Positions 59,201-64,000 of a DNA stretch of 64,000 nucleotides are shown here, one piece after another (within the stretch, counting starts at the first letter, position 1; every line of letters starts with the position of its first letter). The notes beneath the pieces are model-generated. The model worked only from the letters and a program-made list of their open reading frames with translations. It did not search any database and was not told the DNA's origin. Location: contig OX485804.1 in assembly GCA_950295325.1 (NCBI GenBank), forward strand, positions 14,632,001 to 14,696,000, read 5' to 3'. Origin of the DNA: Polytrichum commune. Its lineage: Eukaryota > Streptophyta > Polytrichopsida > Polytrichales > Polytrichaceae. The translations under genes and the position numbers were made by a program.

Positions 59201-62200
59201 CTCAGTCTCTTCAACAGGCGCCGCTGCCTCCTCCTCCGGAACGAATTCCTTCTCCTCCACCAGAGGGGCAACGTGCTCTTCCTTTGGAGCTTCCTCCACC
59301 TTGCTCTCCTCAACTGCAGCTTCCGCCTCCACGGGTGTGGGGGCTGCATTCTCCTGCTCGGCTTCAACTACTGGTGCTTCAATCTCCCTCTCCTCCTCCT
59401 CCTCCATAGGTGCAGCCTCTTCAAAGGCACGGCCTTCCTCCTCAACCGCAACCGGTGCGCTCTCCATTTCTGATTGAACTTCCAAAGCTTTCTCCTCCTC
59501 TGTTGGAGCCTCAGCCTCCGCAATGGGTGCCTCCGCCTCCTCATCACCTACGAATTCCTTCTTCTCCACCAGAGGGGCAGCCTCCTCTTCATTTGAAGCT
59601 TCCTCCACTGGGCTCTCCTCAACTGCTGCTTCCACCTCCACGGGTGCGGCGGCAGCAATCTCTTGCTCGGCTTCAGCTACTGGTCCTTCAATCTCCCTCT
59701 CCTCCTCCTCCATAGGTGCAGCCTCTTCTAAGGCACGGCCTTCCTCAACCACAACCGGTGCGCTCTCCACTTCCGGTTCGAGTTCCAAAGCATTCTCCAC
59801 CTCTGTTGGAGCTTCAGCCTCCGCAATGGGTGCCACTGCCTCCTCTTCCGGAACGAATTCCTTCTCCTCCACCAGAGGGGCAGCATCCTCCTCCTTTGTA
59901 GCTTCCTCCACCGAGCTCTCCTCAACTGCAGCTTCCGCCTCCACGGGTGCGGCCGCAGCAATCTCTTGCTCTGGTGCAGCTACTGGTGCTTCAATCTCCA
60001 CCGCCTCCTCCTCCATAGGTGCAGCCTCTTCTAAAGCACGGCCTTCCTCCTCAACCACAACCGGTGCGCTCTCCACTTCCGGTTCGAGTTCCAAAGCATT
60101 CTCCACCTCTGTTGGAGCTTCAGCCTCCGCAATGGGTGCCACTGCCTCCTCTTCCGGAACGAATTCCTTCTCCTCCACCAGAGGGGCAGCATCCTCCTCC
60201 TTTGTAGCTTCCTCCACCGAGCTCTCCTCAACTGCAGCTTCCGCCTCCACGGGTGCGGCCGCAGCAATCTCTTGCTCTGGTGCAGCTACTGATGCTTCAA
60301 TCTCCCTTGCCTCCTCCTCCATAGGTGCACTTTCTTCTAGGGCACAGCCTTCCTCCTCAACCGCAACCGGTGTGCTCTCCACTTCGGGTTCAACTTCCAA
60401 AGCATTCTCCTTCACCAAAGGGGCAGCCTCCTCTTCCTTTGAACCTTCCTCCACCGGGCTCTCCTCAACTGCAGCTTCTGCCTCCACGGGTGCGAGGGCT
60501 GCATTCTCGTCCTCAGCTTCAGGTCCTGGTGCTTCAAACTCCTGCGCCTTCTCCTCCATAAGTGCAGCCCCTTCAAAGGCACGGCCTTCCTCCTCAACCA
60601 CAACCGGTGCACTCTCCAATTCACCTTCAACTTCCACGGCCTTCTGCTCCTCAGTTGGAGCCTCAACCTCAGCAATGGGTGCCGCTGCCTCCTCTTCAGG
60701 TACGAATCCCTTCTCCTCCACCAAAGGGGCAGCCTCCTCTTCGTTTGAACCTTCCTCCACCAAGCTCTCCTCAACTGCAGCTTCCGCCTCCACAGGTGTG
60801 GAGGCAGTAATCTCTTGCTCGGCTTCAGCTACGGGTGCTTCAATTTCCTTTGTTTCCTCAATAGGTCGAGCCGCTTCTAAGGAATGGCCTTCCTCCTCAA
60901 CCACAACCGGTGCACTCTCCAATCCACCTCCAACTTCAACAGACTTCTCCTCCTCTACCTCCTCTATTTTACCCTCAGTCTTTTCAAATGGCGCCACTGC
61001 CTCCTCCTCCGGAATGAATTCCTTCTCCTCCACCAAAGGGGCACCCTCCTCTTCCTTTGGAGCTTCCTCCACCGAGCTCTCCTCAACTGCAGCTTCCGCC
61101 TCCACGGGTGTGGGGGCTGCATTCTCCTGCTCGGCTTCAACTACTGGTGCTTCAATCTCCCTCTCCTCCTCCTCCACAGGTGCAGCCTCTTCAAATGCAC
61201 GGCCTTCCTCCTCAACCGCAACCGGTGCGCTCTCCATTTCTGATTGAACTTCCAAAGCTTTCTCCTCCTCTGTTGGAGCCTCAGCCTCCGCAATGGGTGC
61301 CTCCGCCTCCTCATCACCTACGAATTCCTTCTTGTCCACCAGAGGGGCAGCCTCCTCTTCATTTGAAGCTTCCTCCACCGAGCTCTCCTCAACTGCAGAT
61401 TCCGCCTCCACGGGTGCGGCCGCAGCAATCTCTTGCTCTGGTGCAGCTACTGGTGCTTCAATCTCCACCGCCTCCTCCTCCATAGGTGCAGCCTCTTCTA
61501 AAGCACGGCCTTCCTCCTCAACCACAACCGGTGCGCTCTCCACTTCCGGTTCGAGTTCCAAAGCATTCTCCACCTCTGTTGGAGCTTCAGCCTCCGCAAT
61601 GGGTGCCACTGCCTCCTCTTCCGGAACGAATTCCTTCTCCTCCACCAGAGGGGCAGCATCCTCCTCCTTTGTAGCTTCCTCCACCGAGCTCTCCTCAACT
61701 GCAGCTTCCGCCTCCACGGGTGCGGCCGCAGCAATCTCTTGCTCCGGTGCAGCTACTGGTGCTTCAATCTCCCTTGCCTTCTCCTCCATAGGTGCAGTTT
61801 CTTCTAGGGCACGGCTTTCCTCCTCAACCACAACCGGTGCGCTCTCCACTTCCGGTTCGAGTTCCAAAGCTTTCTCCTCCTCTGTTGGAGCCTCAGCCTC
61901 CGCAATGGGTGCCACTGCCTCCTCTTCCGGAACGAATTCCTTCTCCTCCACCAGAGGGGCAGCATCCTCCTCCTTTGTAGCTTCCTCCACCGAGCTCTCC
62001 TCAACTGCAGATTCCGCCTCCACGGGTGCGGCCGCAGCAATCTCTTGCTCTGGTGCAGCTACTGGTGCTTCAATCTCCACCGCCTCCTCCTCCATAGGTG
62101 CAGCCTCTTCTAAAGCACGGCCTTCCTCCTCAACCACAACCGGTGCGCTCTCCACTTCCGGTTCGAGTTCCAAAGCATTCTCCACCTCTGTTGGAGCTTC

Positions 62201-64000
62201 AGCCTCCGCAATGGGTGCCACTGCCTCCTCTTCCGGAACGAATTCCTTCTCCTCCACCAGAGGGGCAGCATCCTCCTCCTTTGTAGCTTCCTCCACCGAG
62301 CTCTCCTCAACTGCAGCTTCCGCCTCCACGGGTGCGGCCGCAGCAATCTCTTGCTCCGGTGCAGCTACTGGTGCTTCAATCTCCCTTGCCTTCTCCTCCA
62401 TAGGTGCAGTTTCTTCTAGGGCACGGCTTTCCTCCTCAACCACAACCGGTGCGCTCTCCACTTCCGGTTCGAGTTCCAAAGCTTTCTCCTCCTCTGTTGG
62501 AGCCTCAGCCTCCGCAATGGGTGCCACTGCCTCCTCTTCCGGAACGAATTCCTTCTCCTCCACCAGAGGGGCAGCATCCTCCTCCTTTGTAGCTTCCTCC
62601 ACCGAGCTCTCCTCAACTGCAGCTTCCGCCTCCACGGGTGCGGCCGCAGCAATCTCTTGCTCTGGTGCAGCTACTGGTGCTTCAATCTCCACCGCCTCCT
62701 CCTCCATAGGTGCAGCCTCTTCTAAAGCACGGCCTTCCTCCTCAACCACAACCGGTGCGCTCTCCACTTCCGGTTCGAGTTCCAAAGCATTCTCCACCTC
62801 TGTTGGAGCTTCAGCCTCCGCAATGGGTGCCACTGCCTCCTCTTCCGGAACGAATTCCTTCTCCTCCACCAGAGGGGCAGCATCCTCCTCCTTTGTAGCT
62901 TCCTCCACCGAGCTCTCCTCAACTGCAGCTTCCGCCTCCACGGGTGCGGCCGCAGCAATCTCTTGCTCCGGTGCAGCTACTGGTGCTTCAATCTCCCTTG
63001 CCTTCTCCTCCATAGGTGCAGTTTCTTCTAGGGCACGGCTTTCCTCCTCAACCACAACCGGTGCGCTCTCCACTTCCGGTTCGAGTTCCAAAGCTTTCTC
63101 CTCCTCTGTTGGAGCTTCAGCCTCCGCAATGGGTGCCACTGCCTCCTCTTCCGGAACGAATTCCTTCTCCTCCACCAGAGGGGCAGCATCCTCCTCCTTT
63201 GTAGCTTCCTCCACCGAGCTCTCCTCAACTGCAGCTTCCGCCTCCACGGGTGCGGCCGCAGCAATCTCTTGCTCTGGTGCAGCTACTGGTGCTTCAATCT
63301 CCACCGCCTCCTCCTCCATAGGTGCAGCCTCTTCTAAAGCACGGCCTTCCTCCTCAACCACAACCGGTGCGCTCTCCACTTCCGGTTCGAGTTCCAAAGC
63401 ATTCTCCACCTCTGTTGGAGCTTCAGCCTCCGCAATGGGTGCCACTGCCTCCTCTTCCGGAACGAATTCCTTCTCCTTCTCCACCAGAGGGGCAGCATCC
63501 TCCTCCTTTGTAGCTTCCTCCACCGAGCTCTCCTCAACTGCAGCTTCCGCCTCCACGGGTGCGGCCGCAGCAATCTCTTGCTCTGGTGCAGCTACTGGTG
63601 CTTCAATCTCCCTTGCCTTCTCCTCCATAGGTGCAGTTTCTTCTAGGGCACGGCTTTCCTCCTCAACCACAACCGGTGCGCTCTCCACTTCCGGTTCGAG
63701 TTCCAAAGCATTCTCCACCTCTGTTGGAGCTTCAGCCTCCGCAATGGGTGCCACTGCCTCCTCTTCCGGAACGAATTCCTTCTCCTTCTCCACCAGAGGG
63801 GCAGCATCCTCCTCCTTTGTAGCTTCCTCCACCGAGCTCTCCTCAACTGCAGCTTCCGCCTCCACGGGTGCGGCCGCAGCAATCTCTTGCTCTGGTGCAG
63901 CTACTGGTGCTTCAATCTCCACCGCCTCCTCCTCCATAGGTGCAGCCTCTTCTAAAGCACGGCCTTCCTCCTCAACCACAACCGGTGCGCTCTCCACTTC
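50221..64000 (-). CDS. Giant acidic tandem-repeat protein, main exon, 5' end beyond the window
   Basis: A single frame stays open from the right edge to 50221, about 4590 codons, so the protein is at least that long. The start lies outside the window; the first Met seen at 63997 is internal. From 64000 to about 50780 it consists of about 43 copies of a 102-residue unit rich in Glu, Ala, Val and Pro, with landmarks VESAPVVVEEE, ALEEAAPMEEE, EIEAPVAAPEQEIAAAAPVE, AAVEESSVEEA, AAPLVEEKEFVPEEEA and APIAEAEAPTEEEKA. No membrane segment is visible in it. After the repeats comes a unique tail: NVEHFKKRPLGVATRKLAHV, then IQNAKAKAHKAVLQSWPP (basic, helical), then acidic sequence. Indels between units are multiples of three, which suggests coding selection. 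I do not recognise the family. Strong acidity and PEST-like composition suggest a disordered scaffold or ion-binding protein, but that is only inference. Confidence 0.8.
50780..64000. repeat. Coding tandem repeat array, 306-bp unit, about 43 copies
   Basis: The unit is 306 bp (102 codons), with occasional 303, 309 or other multiples of three. Units near 51000-58000 are diverged, while those at 59700-60300 and 61480-64000 are almost identical. The antisense strand also lacks stops over long stretches because the repeat is built of GAG/GAA/GCA/GTG-type codons. Confidence 0.95.
61486..64000. repeat. Higher-order repeat, 612-bp dimer of two unit types
   Basis: Two unit variants alternate strictly. 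Type A carries EEAAPMEEEAVEIEAP (plus-strand marker at 61486, 62098, 62710, 63322, about 63940). Type B carries EETAPMEEKAREIEAP (61792, 62404, 63016, 63631). The last two spacings are 309 bp because of an extra Glu-Lys codon (EKEKEF instead of EEKEF). Neighbouring dimers differ at very few bases. Confidence 0.92.

Noticed and set aside
1-64000. CRISPR arrays, bacterial operons, Shine-Dalgarno sites, rRNA and tRNA genes
   Set aside because: The spliced plant gene and retrotransposons indicate nuclear eukaryotic DNA. No regularly spaced short repeat-spacer array, rRNA motif or tRNA cloverleaf was noticed by eye.

Overview
The window looks like nuclear DNA of a land plant (streptophyte). The best evidence is a nine-exon gene for plastid-type histidinol-phosphate aminotransferase on the plus strand (21304-27640, 415 codons). 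All its exon joins keep frame and every intron is GT...AG. A second recognisable host gene, a plant-type EXD1-like 3'-5' exonuclease with a KH domain, lies on the minus strand at 3829-7743, but it is decayed. Spliced genes separated by long repeat-rich stretches suggest a large genome such as a fern, lycophyte or gymnosperm; I cannot decide among these.

Layout. 1-3430: AT-rich DNA with a Ty3/gypsy pol relic on the minus strand. 3829-7743: EXD1-like pseudogene. 8170-16340: a dead, extremely G-poor LINE with an APE-type endonuclease, reverse transcriptase, a possible adenine-methyltransferase-like segment, RNase H, an R2-style CCHC motif and a PD-(D/E)XK endonuclease. This two-endonuclease plan recalls the Dualen/RandI elements of green algae. 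A 1.6-kb solo LTR with a 5-bp duplication splits it. 17169-18060: diverged minisatellite. 21304-27640: the aminotransferase gene. 28708-29819: a young non-autonomous Mutator-like element with 409-bp inverted repeats and a perfect 9-bp target duplication. 32207-34650: a Crypton-like tyrosine recombinase gene with one intron, disabled by stops and a frameshift. 35260-39390: a CCGGA-rich degenerate element with a long coiled-coil and TP-repeat reading frame. 39388-47890: nested LTR insertions, a chromovirus remnant and a copia remnant.

49836-64000 (minus strand) is the most striking coding region: one open exon of at least 13.8 kb made of about 43 tandem copies of a 102-residue acidic Glu/Ala/Val/Pro repeat, plus a unique tail and a small terminal exon (49836-50017) that I place by splice phase. 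The gene runs off the right edge. Its repeats become nearly identical toward the edge and form a 612-bp two-unit higher-order repeat, a sign of recent expansion.

The host genes show no operon-like or pathway link to one another; the rest is transposable-element sediment of different ages. The observations most worth following are the two-endonuclease LINE with its possible methyltransferase segment, the giant repeat protein, and the Crypton-like recombinase in a plant context.
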